Below are positions 1-8,750 of a DNA stretch of 64,000 bases, piece after piece. Each line of letters starts with the position of its first letter. Position 1 is the stretch's first letter. The DNA comes from Acetobacterium malicum subsp. dehalogenans DSM 11527 (GTDB lineage: Bacteria > Bacillota > Clostridia > Eubacteriales > Eubacteriaceae): assembly GCF_000472665.1 (NCBI RefSeq), contig NZ_AXAC01000016.1, positions 1 through 64,000 of the forward strand, written 5' to 3'. The position numbers were made by a program, and so were the translations under genes. The notes below the pieces were generated by a model that was not told the DNA's origin, did no database searches, and worked only from the letters and a program-made list of their open reading frames with translations.

Positions 1-297
1 AATTTGTCACTCCTTAAAATTATTGCAATGGATAAATACCAGTTTGACTCATTGCCTATTCAATCTACTGTGGTGTGACACGAACGTACTGTGGGACAGC
101 AGTTCAACCTGCATAAAACGAACGCTGCGAATGAGGAGCCGGTTATCAGTCTTTTTTACGGACGCGAAGTCCAAGAAAGGCAGACGATATACCTATTGCT
201 CTTACATTCTAACAGCTTAAGCAACAAGATGGATAATGTCCTAACTGGTTGTTAGGTACTATGACCATAAATATATTGTAGTAGAAAAGAGTATTAA
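1..297. other. Non-coding stretch upstream of argB, with candidate promoter
   Basis: I see no convincing gene here. Short open frames lack ribosome sites and recognisable motifs. A candidate promoter for argB is TTGTTA (249-254), a 17-bp spacer, then TATATT (272-277), which would give a very short leader before the ATG at 298. A small inverted repeat (CTAAC/GTTAG) lies at about 241-255 next to the -35 box and could be an operator; this is inference. No T-box core was found. Confidence 0.35.
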
Positions 298-1167
298 ATG
301 GAAAAATATATTGAAAAGGCCAAGATTCTGATTGAAGCCTTGCCCTATATCCAACAGTTTAAAAAGAAAACCATGGTCATTAAATATGGCGGTAGTTTTA
401 TGTATGACGAGGCCCGAAAACAATCGGTCATGGATGATATTTCGCTGATGCGGCTGGTTGGTATCCGTCTGATCATTGTTCATGGCGGCGGCAAAGATAT
501 TTCCGGGATGCTTAATGACCTCGAGATCCAAACTGAATTTGTGGAGGGTCTGCGGATCACCAATGAAAAGGTCGTCGAAATTGCCGAAATGGTCTTATCC
601 GGAAAAATCAACAAGGAAATTGTACAGCTGCTCCAGAACCGGGAAATGAACGCCGTCGGGCTTTCTGGCAAGGACGGCGGGATGATCAAGGTTAAGAAGA
701 AATTTATCAATAATCTGGACATCGGTTTTGTCGGAGATATTATCCGGGTCGATAACCGGCTCTTGAATACGCTGTTAAAAGACGACTATCTGCCGGTGAT
801 TGCGCCGATTGGCACTGATAAAACCGGCCAGAGCTATAACATTAATGCTGACCATGTGGCCTATGCCATTGCCAAAGCGATGAAGGCCGAAAAGCTGATC
901 TATCTCACCGATACCGATGGGGTCTATATGGATCCGGATAACCCGGATTCGATTATTCGGCGGCTATTTGCTGAAAATGTGCCCAAGCTGATTGAAGAGG
1001 GGATTATCTCCGGTGGAATGATTCCCAAGGTCGAAAACAGCGTCGACGCCTTGAACCAGGGGGTCAATTCAGTACATATTTTAGACGGCAAGGTGGAACA
1101 CTCGATGTTACTGGAGCTGTTCACTGCTGCCGGGGTGGGGACGATGATTCGACGTTCCATTATTTAG
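298..1167 (+). CDS. argB: Acetylglutamate kinase
   Basis: Phosphorylates N-acetyl-L-glutamate with ATP, the second step of cytoplasmic arginine/ornithine synthesis. The 289-residue length fits the family. Amino-acid-kinase fold motifs are clear: KYGG at 29-32 (phosphate-binding Lys), HGGGKDIS at 62-69 (most homologues have HGGGPEI), FVEGLRIT at 81-88 with the substrate-binding Arg, SYNINADHVA, and LTDTDGVY near the nucleotide site. The ATG at 298 has only a weak upstream purine run (GAAAAGAG). argD follows after 9 bp, so the two are probably co-transcribed. argC and argJ are not in the window and may lie upstream. Whether the enzyme is feedback-inhibited by arginine was not judged; it has no obvious long N-terminal extension. 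Confidence 0.96.
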   Translation: MEKYIEKAKILIEALPYIQQFKKKTMVIKYGGSFMYDEARKQSVMDDISLMRLVGIRLIIVHGGGKDISGMLNDLEIQTEFVEGLRITNEKVVEIAEMVLSGKINKEIVQLLQNREMNAVGLSGKDGGMIKVKKKFINNLDIGFVGDIIRVDNRLLNTLLKDDYLPVIAPIGTDKTGQSYNINADHVAYAIAKAMKAEKLIYLTDTDGVYMDPDNPDSIIRRLFAENVPKLIEEGIISGGMIPKVENSVDALNQGVNSVHILDGKVEHSMLLELFTAAGVGTMIRRSII

Positions 1168-1176
1168 GAGGACAAT

Positions 1177-2349
1177 ATGGATTTAATAACACGAGGAAAC
1201 AAGGTGATCATGGAAACCTATAAGCGTTTTCCATTGGTCTTTGATAAGGGTCAGGGCTGTGTCCTGACGGATAATAATGGCAAAGAATATCTGGATTTTG
1301 TGGCTGGGATTGCTGTCGATGCCTTGGGGCATTCCCATCCGGGTCTGCTGGCGGCGATGCAGGCGCAAATGGAAAAACTGGTTCATATTTCCAATCTTTA
1401 CTGGTCCGAACCGGGAATTGAACTGGCCGAAATGCTGACTAAAGCCAGCGGGCTGGACAAGGTTTTCTTTTGCAACAGCGGGGCGGAAGCCTGTGAAGCG
1501 GCCTTAAAACTGTGCCGGGTTTACGGCAAGCTCAAGAAAAATAAGGAAGCCGTGGAAATCATTGCCATGCAGCAGTCCTTCCATGGCCGAACCTATGCTG
1601 CGATTACCGCCACCGGTCAGCCAAAATACCAGGAAAACCTGGAACCGCTGATGCCGGAAATCTCACATGTGCCTTACAATGATATCGGCGCCCTGAAGGC
1701 TCAGATCAGCCCTAAAACCTGCGGCATTATTTTAGAACCGATTCAGGGCGAAGGGGGAATATATCCTGCCGGCCCGGATTATTTAAAAGAAGTCCGGAAA
1801 ATTTGTGATGAACAAAACATCGTGCTGATTTTTGATGAGGTGCAAACAGGCATCGGCCGTTCGGGAAAACTGTTTGCCTATCAGCAATACGGAGTGGTCC
1901 CGGATGTGGTGACCATGGCTAAAGGCTTAGGGGGTGGGGTCCCCATCGGCGGCATTATTGCCAAAGATCACGTGGCCGAAGTTTTTACCCCGGGTACTCA
2001 TGCTTCCACCTTTGGCGGCAATCCATTTGTGACAGCCACGGCCAAATATGTCATTGAAACCCTGACCGCACCAGGATTCTTTGAAGCGGTGGTTGAAAAA
2101 GGGGACTATCTGAAAACTAAACTGGAAGCGTTGAAAAAAGTCCATCCAACCATTAAAGAGGTTCGCGGGATGGGACTGATTGTGGGGATTCAGATTGATG
2201 CTGATCTGGGGGCCATCGTTGCCAAAGCGATGGAAAAAGGCTTACTACTGATCACCGCCGGTAGCAATGCGATCCGTTTTGTGCCACCCCTGGTGGTTAC
2301 CAAAGCCGAAATTGATCAGGCTGTTCAGATTTTTTCTGAATGCCTATAA
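1177..2349 (+). CDS. argD: Acetylornithine aminotransferase
   Basis: PLP-dependent class III aminotransferase that converts N-acetylglutamate semialdehyde and glutamate to N-acetylornithine and 2-oxoglutarate. It has 390 residues. Visible motifs are FCNSGAEACEAALK, FHGRTYAAI, the cofactor-binding Asp in IFDEVQTGIGRSG, and the Schiff-base lysine K249 in TMAKGLGGGVPIGG. The ATG at 1177 sits 7 nt after a strong AGGAGG. The gene lies directly behind argB, so arginine synthesis is more likely than the related ornithine or GABA aminotransferase roles. A terminator hairpin begins just after the stop codon. Confidence 0.95.
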   Translation: MDLITRGNKVIMETYKRFPLVFDKGQGCVLTDNNGKEYLDFVAGIAVDALGHSHPGLLAAMQAQMEKLVHISNLYWSEPGIELAEMLTKASGLDKVFFCNSGAEACEAALKLCRVYGKLKKNKEAVEIIAMQQSFHGRTYAAITATGQPKYQENLEPLMPEISHVPYNDIGALKAQISPKTCGIILEPIQGEGGIYPAGPDYLKEVRKICDEQNIVLIFDEVQTGIGRSGKLFAYQQYGVVPDVVTMAKGLGGGVPIGGIIAKDHVAEVFTPGTHASTFGGNPFVTATAKYVIETLTAPGFFEAVVEKGDYLKTKLEALKKVHPTIKEVRGMGLIVGIQIDADLGAIVAKAMEKGLLLITAGSNAIRFVPPLVVTKAEIDQAVQIFSECL

Positions 2350-2354
2350 AAATA

Positions 2355-2377
2355 AAACAGGGCGATCTGCCCTGTTT
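2355..2377 (+). terminator. Hairpin after argD (left copy of a duplicated terminator)
   Basis: Perfect hairpin with arms AAACAGGGC and GCCCTGTTT around GATCT, 5 bp after the argD stop. It lacks a long T-run. A near-identical hairpin, with the fifth base pair changed from A-T to G-C, lies at 2520-2543 on the other side of the 98-bp hairpin repeat. Confidence 0.6.
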
Positions 2378-2401
2378 CAGACTGTCAAAAAAGATAACCT
2401 A

Positions 2402-2499
2402 GTACCGACAATTGTTACATCATGTTGTACGCATCGGAGCGGACACGGCAGAGCCTGTCCGATTCCGCGGCGTACAACAGATTAACAATTGGTCGGTAC
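2402..2499 (+). repeat. 98-bp hairpin repeat element, copy 1
   Basis: Starts GTACCGACAATTGTTA and ends TAACAATTGGTCGGTAC, so the ends are inverted repeats except for one extra G on the right. The whole unit folds into one imperfect hairpin. The middle stem here is TTGTACGC/GCGTACAA and the apical stem GGACACGGC/GCCTGTCC. The flanks GATAACCTA (left) and GGTAGTTT..GACAACCTCA (right) are shared with copies 2 and 6, so a longer unit of about 140 bp may move together. It lies between the convergent genes argD and the histidine kinase. No transposase is present. Confidence 0.9.
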
Positions 2500-2519
2500 G
2501 GTAGTTTATCGACAACCTC

Positions 2520-2546
2520 AAACGGGGCGATCTGCCCCGTTTTATT
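2520..2546. terminator. Bidirectional terminator (right copy) between argD and the kinase gene
   Basis: Hairpin AAACGGGGC-GATCT-GCCCCGTTT followed by a T-rich tract. It is one base pair different from the hairpin at 2355-2377. The minus-strand histidine kinase gene ends at 2548, so the hairpin can end transcripts from both sides. Confidence 0.7.
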
Positions 2547-2547
2547 T

Positions 2548-4026
2548 TTAATGTTTTTTCAATAAAATGGTAGCCTGGGTGCCCTTGTTTAATTCACTGG
2601 TAATGACCAGTCTACCGCGATGAATACTGATGATGCTGTCAATAATTGATAAACCGAGGCCGGAACCGCCAGTGGATCGGGAACGATCGCTGCTGATGCG
2701 GTAAAAGCGTTCTTTGATTTTTTCAAGTTCGGAGGGGGGAATCCCACAGCCTGTATCGCTGACTATGATTTCATTCATGGTTTTGCTGTGGACTCGACAG
2801 CTCAGGGTGATGGTTCCGCCAACCGGAGTGTATTTGCGGCTATTGTCCAGCAGACCCCGAATGGCCTGAATTAACAGGCCTTCATTACCTCGGACAAAGG
2901 CATGATCACAGGATTCCATGATGTATTGGTGGTCCGGATCGATCATTTGACACTGAAAGAATATTTTTTCCAATAACGTCGAAACATCCAGAATAATAAA
3001 ATCTTCATCAAAATAATTATTTTCAATTCGCGTAATCAACAGTAAATCTTCGACCATCTTATTCATACCCTGAATTTCATCCCGAATCGCCTCGATCGAT
3101 TCATCCCGGAGCTGGGGATCGTTTTTGCCCCAATCCGATAAAATATCGATATAGCCCTGTATGACTGTCAGGGGAATCCGCAGCTCATGGGAGGCGTCAG
3201 AAACAAAGCGTTTCTGGTTATTAAAAGCCGACTCCAGTTTTCTAATCATTTGATTCAGAGACATGATCAGCTGATCCAGTTCATCCTTGTTTCCGGTTTC
3301 TTCGATCCGGACATTGAGGTTGTTTTCGGTAATGTTTTTGGCTGTTTCGGAAATTTCTATCAACGGTTTCAGGGTTTGTTTGGTACCATAAATACCGATC
3401 AGGATAATTGCAATCATTCCCAGAATGCTGATAGCGATCATCAGGACAAACAAGGTGGTCATAAACACGTAACTGTCATTAAGGTTTTTGATAATTTGCA
3501 GATAGATAATATCGCCGTCCTCAAGAACATAGTAAGACCCCAGATAATAGTATTCGATCTGGTTGTAGCGCAGGGAGTTGACCGAGATCATCTGATTATT
3601 ATCGTCATTAAAACTGAACTCGAATAAATGAAAATTGTATTTTTCCAGATTTTCAGCAACCAGCAGATCAGTCAGAATTTCCGAGGACTGATAAATATTG
3701 CCCTGGGTGTCTTTGAGCTGATAGGCAATCAGGGAGTTGTCTTTAACATAGGGGTACAACTTATCAGAAATGAATTCCAGTCGCTGGTCCGCTGGTAAAC
3801 TTAGCAGAGTGGCCATGTTTTCATCCAGGGTATTGATGACATAATTATTAAACCGGATCATCGTCGATTTGCTTTCGTTTAAAATAAGCTGTTGCGAAAA
3901 AAAGAACACCATTAAAAACGAAAGGGTCAGAACAGCGGTGAGGGCCAGAATAAAAAAGAAAACAATGCGGTGATAAATTTTCAACGGCTTTTTGCGACCC
4001 GGGATATTCAGCTTATCGAACCACAT
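2548..4026 (-). CDS. Sensor histidine kinase with HAMP domain (ArlS/CssS-like)
   Basis: Membrane sensor kinase of 492 residues, partner of the response regulator just upstream. Membrane segments lie at about 20-44 and 188-214, enclosing an extracellular sensor region of about 140 residues with no recognised motif. A HAMP linker follows at about 215-265. The DHp domain carries the phospho-accepting H280 in SHELRIPLT (Ile where Thr is usual), and the ATPase domain has the N box LLDNSRKYTP, the G1 box DTGCGIP and the G2 box GGSGLGLSI. The ATG lies inside the end of the regulator gene (14-bp overlap), implying translational coupling. The signal sensed is unknown; the general layout resembles ArlS-type kinases. 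Confidence 0.92.
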   Translation of the reverse strand: MWFDKLNIPGRKKPLKIYHRIVFFFILALTAVLTLSFLMVFFFSQQLILNESKSTMIRFNNYVINTLDENMATLLSLPADQRLEFISDKLYPYVKDNSLIAYQLKDTQGNIYQSSEILTDLLVAENLEKYNFHLFEFSFNDDNNQMISVNSLRYNQIEYYYLGSYYVLEDGDIIYLQIIKNLNDSYVFMTTLFVLMIAISILGMIAIILIGIYGTKQTLKPLIEISETAKNITENNLNVRIEETGNKDELDQLIMSLNQMIRKLESAFNNQKRFVSDASHELRIPLTVIQGYIDILSDWGKNDPQLRDESIEAIRDEIQGMNKMVEDLLLITRIENNYFDEDFIILDVSTLLEKIFFQCQMIDPDHQYIMESCDHAFVRGNEGLLIQAIRGLLDNSRKYTPVGGTITLSCRVHSKTMNEIIVSDTGCGIPPSELEKIKERFYRISSDRSRSTGGSGLGLSIIDSIISIHRGRLVITSELNKGTQATILLKKH

Positions 4027-4690
4027 AGCCTCGCCCCCGAACGGTCTGGATCAGTTTTTCATCAAAATCCCGGTCAATTTTGTCGCGCAGATATTTAATA
4101 TAAACATCAACAATATTATCCCCACCGTCATAATCAAAGCCCCAGACCTTGTCCAGGATCTGTTCCCGAGACTGAACCAGATCATGGTTGAGGACGAGAT
4201 AATAAAACAGATCAAATTCGGTCCGGGATAAGCTTATTTCCCGGGATTGGCGTTTGACGCTGAAGGAGTCCAGATCGATTTCAATGTCTTTAAAAACCAG
4301 ATGGGTGTTCAGTGCTGCTTCCGGCGTGTTTTTCCTTATATTGGCTTTGATCCGGGCCAGCAGCTCGTCAAAATTAAAGGGCTTAGTCACATAATCATCG
4401 GCCCCTAATTCAAAACCAGTTACCACATCGTTGGTATCATCCCTGGCGGTTAACAGGATAATCGGCAGGTGATGATTCTGGGCTTTGATATATTTGAGAA
4501 CATCATAACCGGAGACTTCCGGCAGCATAATATCAAGTAAAATCAGATCAACGGCTGGGTTTTGGTGATAGGCTTCAATCCCTTCCCGACCGGTAAAAGC
4601 CTTAACCGTTTCAAAGCCTGCATGCTTAAGTTGCAGCTCGATGATCCGGGATATTTTCTTATCATCTTCAATAATAAGTATTTCTTTCAT
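4013..4690 (-). CDS. OmpR/PhoB-family response regulator
   Basis: Two-domain transcription factor of 225 residues. The receiver domain has the acidic pair at E8-D9-D10, the phosphorylated D53 in LLDIMLPEVSG, the Thr switch in LLTARDD, and the Lys in DDYVTKPF. The C-terminal winged helix includes LSRTEFDLFYYLVLN and ends in the typical KIDRDF..QTVRGRGYVVR. It is transcribed first, with the kinase gene overlapping its 3' end. The start is preceded by GAGGTTCCTC-type sequence on the minus strand, with a usable GGAGG. Its target genes cannot be read from the window. Confidence 0.93.
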   Translation of the reverse strand: MKEILIIEDDKKISRIIELQLKHAGFETVKAFTGREGIEAYHQNPAVDLILLDIMLPEVSGYDVLKYIKAQNHHLPIILLTARDDTNDVVTGFELGADDYVTKPFNFDELLARIKANIRKNTPEAALNTHLVFKDIEIDLDSFSVKRQSREISLSRTEFDLFYYLVLNHDLVQSREQILDKVWGFDYDGGDNIVDVYIKYLRDKIDRDFDEKLIQTVRGRGYVVR

Positions 4691-4774
4691 GAGGAACCTC
4701 CATAACCAATCGATAAGTTGAAAAACAAAAGCAATACCAACAATGACTTGGGGGTCAAACCCTTGTCAAAATAA

Positions 4775-4801
4775 ATTAACAAGTGGTCGGTATGGTAGTT
4801 T
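4775..4801 (+). repeat. Decayed right end of the hairpin repeat
   Basis: ATTAACAAGTGGTCGGTATG followed by GTAGTTT matches the right end of the 98-bp element and its flank (ATTAACAATTGGTCGGTACG, GTAGTTT) with two mismatches. The preceding TTGTCAAAA resembles the left flank of copies 1 and 2 (CTGTCAAAAA), so this may be an element that lost its middle. It lies in the 226-bp region between the two divergent two-component systems. No left arm is present. Confidence 0.6.
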
Positions 4802-4916
4802 TCAATTATTTTAAAATAATATCATAGTTTCCTTGTTTTATATAGCTTTAAGATTTCAGATCTATAATTAGACGTTAGCTTATAATCAAAATTCAAAATA
4901 TGGAAGGAGTCGCTTT

Positions 4917-5585
4917 ATGCGTATACTATTTGTAGAAGACGAAAAGAAAATAACCGATGCACTCCAGGAATTATGTAAAATACAAAACATCGATTGTGAC
5001 ATTGCCAACGATGGGGAGGAAGGTCTGTTATTTGCACTAAACCCTATTTACGATGTCATTGTTTTAGATATTATGCTGCCGATCAAAAGCGGGATCGAAA
5101 TTCTGCAGCAGATCCGCGACCAGGGCATTAATACCCCGGTGCTGATGCTAACCGCAAAAGGGACCATTGATGATAAGGTCAAAGGCCTGGATTTGGGCGC
5201 CGATGACTATTTGATCAAGCCATTTTCAGCCAAAGAACTGTTTGCCCGGATTCGGGCCCTGGGCCGCCGCCCGGATCATGGGATCAAGGGCGAAACAATC
5301 GTCTTTGAAGACGTCAGCTTCAATACCAAAAAAAATATCCTGCAAACCGAAAACAAGGAATTCAAACTGTCTGTTAAAGAAGCGAAGATTCTGGAAATGC
5401 TGTTAAAACGGCCCAATCAGGTTTTCACCCGCGAACAGATTCTGGATCGGGTGTGGGGGTTTGATAAAGAAGTCAATGAGAATAATATTGAGATCTATGT
5501 TCATAACCTCCGTAAAAAAATTGTTGATACGCAGGTTAAAATTGATACCATCCGAGGGGTAGGATATACGCTTGGGAAAAAATAG
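4917..5585 (+). CDS. OmpR/PhoB-family response regulator (second system)
   Basis: DNA-binding response regulator of 222 residues. The receiver has E7-D8-E9, the phosphorylated D51 in VLDIMLPIKSG, LMLTAKG, and K in DDYLIKPFSAKELFARIRAL. The C-terminal winged helix contains LSVKEAKILEMLL and the recognition segment NENNIEIYVHNLRKKI, ending DTIRGVGYTLG. ATG 4917 follows GGAAGGAGT at good spacing. The kinase gene follows after 18 bp. It is divergent from the first system and not a close copy of it. Two TATAAT boxes lie upstream (4863, 4881), but neither has a convincing -35 box. Confidence 0.93.
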   Translation: MRILFVEDEKKITDALQELCKIQNIDCDIANDGEEGLLFALNPIYDVIVLDIMLPIKSGIEILQQIRDQGINTPVLMLTAKGTIDDKVKGLDLGADDYLIKPFSAKELFARIRALGRRPDHGIKGETIVFEDVSFNTKKNILQTENKEFKLSVKEAKILEMLLKRPNQVFTREQILDRVWGFDKEVNENNIEIYVHNLRKKIVDTQVKIDTIRGVGYTLGKK

Positions 5586-5603
5586 GTTGGAGAGTTAAGG
5601 CCC

Positions 5604-6899
5604 ATGTTTAAAGAAATTAAGCGAAAAATTACCTTGTTCAATACCCTGATCCTGGTTATTTTCATGTTTATGTTTATCTTTCTCCTGGGTTTTTTAGTGA
5701 ACTGGAGTCTTACGCTTTCCGGAGAAATGTATTTGACAACGGTGGCCAAGGAAATCATCTCAAACAACGGCCAAACAACCGCTCAACCGATCAATTCCGG
5801 GGATTCGGTTCATGATAAATTTGGTTATCAATTTATTATGTGGGACAGCAGCCACGTTGTTAAATCGATGAAGGTAGAAGACCGCAATTTGATTATGATG
5901 GGTTACGAGCTGGCCATTAAGAAAAATGAAACCCCGCAGTTTAATCTGCTGGTCTCGGAAAATGTCGAGTATCGGGTGTATACCTTGCCATACTCCAATA
6001 ATTCCAACGACTATGTACTCCAGGTCTTTCAGCAAGTATCGACTGAACGGTCCATTATAGCTTATGTTATTTCATTTTTGTTTTTAATTGGGTTAGGGTC
6101 CATTGCTGTGCTGATTCCGATCTCTTATTTTCTGGCCGGGAAATCGCTGCAGCCGATTAAAGATACCTTTGAGGATCAGAAAAAATTTATTGCCAATGCT
6201 TCCCATGAGCTGCGAACCCCGCTGACGGTTATCCAAACCAATGTTGAGGTGCTAAAGCTCAAAGAGGATGAACAGATCAAGGATAACATGAAGTGGCTGA
6301 ACAACATTGCCAGCGAAGGGGAAACCATGGCCAAACTCATTTCGGAGTTATTGTTGCTGGCCCAGGCCGAAAATCAACGGCTGGCTATTGATAAGGAGCT
6401 TTTTGATTTATCTTCCATGTGTCAGCAAATGGTCGAGCTGATGACTGAATTGGCCAACGAAAAAGAAATAGAACTTAGTGAGAACATTTCACCCGGGATC
6501 CAGTACCGGGGGGATGAAGAACGACTCAAACAGGCAGTTCGGATTTTAGTGGATAATGCCATTAAGTACACGCCGATGGGTGGAAAGGTGCAATTATGTC
6601 TGGTCCAGGGAAAACGACACCTGGTTATCGAGGTTAAAGATACCGGAATCGGGCTTACCGAAGAAGAAAAGGCAAAAGTGTTCAGCCGTTTTTATCGGGT
6701 CGACGACGCCAGAAACCGGGAAACTGGGGGTGTCGGGCTGGGGTTAAATATTGCCGACTATATCGTTAAAAAACATAATGGTAAAATTAAAATTGACTCG
6801 ATTCCCAACAAGGGCAGCACCTTTTCGATTGTTTTACCCAAAAGTAATCAAAAGCCGGATTCAAAGAAGAATAATATTAAAGGGGATACCCTTCAATAA
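5604..6899 (+). CDS. Sensor histidine kinase lacking a HAMP domain (CiaH-like)
   Basis: Membrane kinase of 431 residues, cognate to the preceding regulator. TM1 is at about 13-34 and TM2 at about 152-176, with a sensor loop of about 115 residues between them. Only about 15 residues (AGKSLQPIKDTFEDQ) separate TM2 from the DHp helix, so a HAMP domain is absent. Conserved parts are H201 in SHELRTPLTVIQTN, the N box DNAIKYTP, the G1 box DTGIGLT and the G2 box GGVGLGLNIA. This arrangement resembles CiaH/BaeS-like kinases of Firmicutes. The tail after the ATPase core is Lys/Asn-rich and probably disordered. A terminator follows at 6933. Confidence 0.92.
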   Translation: MFKEIKRKITLFNTLILVIFMFMFIFLLGFLVNWSLTLSGEMYLTTVAKEIISNNGQTTAQPINSGDSVHDKFGYQFIMWDSSHVVKSMKVEDRNLIMMGYELAIKKNETPQFNLLVSENVEYRVYTLPYSNNSNDYVLQVFQQVSTERSIIAYVISFLFLIGLGSIAVLIPISYFLAGKSLQPIKDTFEDQKKFIANASHELRTPLTVIQTNVEVLKLKEDEQIKDNMKWLNNIASEGETMAKLISELLLLAQAENQRLAIDKELFDLSSMCQQMVELMTELANEKEIELSENISPGIQYRGDEERLKQAVRILVDNAIKYTPMGGKVQLCLVQGKRHLVIEVKDTGIGLTEEEKAKVFSRFYRVDDARNRETGGVGLGLNIADYIVKKHNGKIKIDSIPNKGSTFSIVLPKSNQKPDSKKNNIKGDTLQ

Positions 6900-6932
6900 A
6901 ATGATTAATAAACATAACCAGTAATAAAAGTT

Positions 6933-7010
6933 CAATTTCTTTGTTGGTGTTAAGAGCACCCCGGATTTCCGGGGATGATCTTAAAAAAAGAAAGAAATTG
7001 GGCTTTTTTT
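6933..7010 (+). terminator. Terminator after the second two-component system
   Basis: Outer arms CAATTTCTTT (6933-6942) and AAAGAAATTG (6991-7000) enclose an inner hairpin CCCCGG-ATTT-CCGGGG (6959-6974). GGC and a run of seven T follow. Confidence 0.75.
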
Positions 7011-7056
7011 CGATTATAATAAAATATGCAAATAATTTTAATGAAAAGGAATAAAT

Positions 7057-7521
7057 ATGAATATTTTACTGTATCAACCAGAAATTCCCCAAAACACCGG
7101 AAACATTGCCAGAACATGTGCATTGACAGAGACGAATCTTCATTTGATTAAACCGTTGGGTTTTTCATTGGACGAAAAACATTTGAAGCGGGCTGGCCTG
7201 GATTATTGGGAGCTTGTCAATGTGAGCGTTTACGATTCATTCGATCAGTTCATGGAAAAAAATCCCGAGGCAAAACTTTATATTTTAACGACCAAAGCCA
7301 CCAAATTTTATCACCAGATTGAATATGATCAGGAAGCATTTCTGATGTTTGGGAAAGAAACTGCCGGAATTCCCCCGGAAATTCATGAAGCCCATCCCGA
7401 TAACCGGTTCCGTATCCCGATGCGAAATCATGAAAAGGCCCGTTCTCTGAATCTTTCGAATGCTGTTAACATTGTCTTATATGAAGCGCTACGACAACAC
7501 GAATTTCAGGGATTGATTTAG
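7057..7521 (+). CDS. trmL: tRNA (cytidine/uridine-34-2'-O)-methyltransferase
   Basis: SPOUT-class methyltransferase that uses SAM to methylate the ribose at the wobble position of leucine tRNAs. At 154 residues it matches the short TrmL family, not the longer TrmH/SpoU type. Signature motifs are the N-terminal YQPEIPQNTGNIARTC, the knot segment MFGKETAGIPPEI, and IPMRNHEKARSLNLSNAVNI, which forms the SAM-binding trefoil knot. ATG 7057 follows AAAAGGA. It stands alone between a terminator and the next gene's promoter region. Confidence 0.93.
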   Translation: MNILLYQPEIPQNTGNIARTCALTETNLHLIKPLGFSLDEKHLKRAGLDYWELVNVSVYDSFDQFMEKNPEAKLYILTTKATKFYHQIEYDQEAFLMFGKETAGIPPEIHEAHPDNRFRIPMRNHEKARSLNLSNAVNIVLYEALRQHEFQGLI

Positions 7522-7622
7522 TATGAAAATTCATGAAAATTTCATGAAAATAGCTGAAAATTACATTACTTTACCATAACAGTGTGTTATAATTAGTTCA
7601 ATTGAAATTAGGATGGTACACA

Positions 7623-8723
7623 ATGGATCAAGCAGGAAGTAAAGAAAAGTTTTGGAAATCAGAATTTTGGAAAAAATACTCGAGCTATTTGTTCTTTGTT
7701 TTTTTAATCAGTGCAACAGCAATTGTGATCTTAACCCAAGTTGATCCGGAAACCTTTATAAGAACAATTAAACAGGCCAATGGTTATTTTCTCATTCTTG
7801 GAATTGGTTGTGTTTTTGGCTATTGGATATTAGAAGCTTATATGTTGTTAAAGCTGATGCGGCGGGATAATCCCAGTGAGACCTTTCATTTTGCCTGGAC
7901 CGTGACAATGATCGGCCAGTATTATAATCTAATCACTCCCAGTGCCACCGGAGGACAGCCCCTTCAGCTCTATGAAATGTCCAGAAAGAACTATGGCTTT
8001 GGTTCGGGTACGGCAGTGCTGGTACAAAAATATGCATTGTATCAAGTGACGGTCACATTTCTGGCCATCATCGCTACAATACTCAGTATTACGACATTGC
8101 ATCAGAGTTTGGATGCGGCCAAATGGCTGATTGGGATTGGCTTAATTGTGAACGTAGCCGGGGTGGTGCTGATATTTATCCTGGCCTTTAACGCCAATGC
8201 CGCAAAAGGAATTATGATGGCCTGCGTGCGGCTTTTATTAAAGCTTCGTATTTTAAAAAATGCGGAAAAATATGTTGAAAAGGTCAATCACTTTATCAAA
8301 GAATACCAGCTTGCCATCGATGCGCTGAAGAATCATAAAATGCAAACTGCAAAAATGTTTGTTGTTTCAATTTTACAGATCCTGATCTTTTACTCAGTCA
8401 ATTACTGCGTGTATCGTTCATTGGGATTAAATGAAACCAACGCCATTACGATCATTTCACTTCAGGCGATTCTTTATGTGGCGGTAGCCTTTGTACCGAC
8501 GCCAGGAGCCGCCGGAGGTGCAGAAGCAGGGTTTTTACTTTTATTTGGACCGATTTACGGCCCCGGCAATACAGCGGTGGCGATGATCCTGTGGCGTCTG
8601 ATCACCTTTTATTTCGTCATTCTCTTTGGCGGAATCTATCTTTCCATCCACTCCATTAGAGTTGGAAAAGATAAAGCGAAGCAAATTGAAAAAGAGTGTG
8701 ATGATCAAGTGGATAGCCTATAG
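7623..8723 (+). CDS. Lysylphosphatidylglycerol synthase-like (UPF0104/AglD) membrane protein
   Basis: Polytopic membrane protein of 366 residues with about eight hydrophobic segments, resembling the flippase-type N-terminal half of MprF but without the aminoacyl-transferase half. Family signatures are GQYYNLITPSATGGQP followed by LYEMSR, and FVPTPGAAGGAEAGF. The role is probably lipid or polyprenyl-linked substrate handling; the substrate is unknown. A TTG at 7602 extends the frame, but ATG 7623 follows TTAGGATGG at good spacing and is preferred. A TATAAT box at 7588-7593 could belong to its promoter. The fumarase genes follow 27 bp downstream, so read-through is possible. Confidence 0.85.
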   Translation: MDQAGSKEKFWKSEFWKKYSSYLFFVFLISATAIVILTQVDPETFIRTIKQANGYFLILGIGCVFGYWILEAYMLLKLMRRDNPSETFHFAWTVTMIGQYYNLITPSATGGQPLQLYEMSRKNYGFGSGTAVLVQKYALYQVTVTFLAIIATILSITTLHQSLDAAKWLIGIGLIVNVAGVVLIFILAFNANAAKGIMMACVRLLLKLRILKNAEKYVEKVNHFIKEYQLAIDALKNHKMQTAKMFVVSILQILIFYSVNYCVYRSLGLNETNAITIISLQAILYVAVAFVPTPGAAGGAEAGFLLLFGPIYGPGNTAVAMILWRLITFYFVILFGGIYLSIHSIRVGKDKAKQIEKECDDQVDSL

Positions 8724-8750
8724 AAAATCATTAAAAATAAGGAGAGTGCA

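Noticed and set aside
1-297. T-box or arginine riboswitch upstream of argB
   Set aside because: No T-box core sequence or terminator hairpin is visible.
2421-2499. A conserved peptide frame inside the hairpin element (MLYASERTRQSLSDS-like)
   Set aside because: The frame is open in five copies only because the DNA is conserved for its fold. Copy 4 has an in-frame stop, no ribosome site precedes the ATG, and the C-terminal parts run into unrelated flanks.
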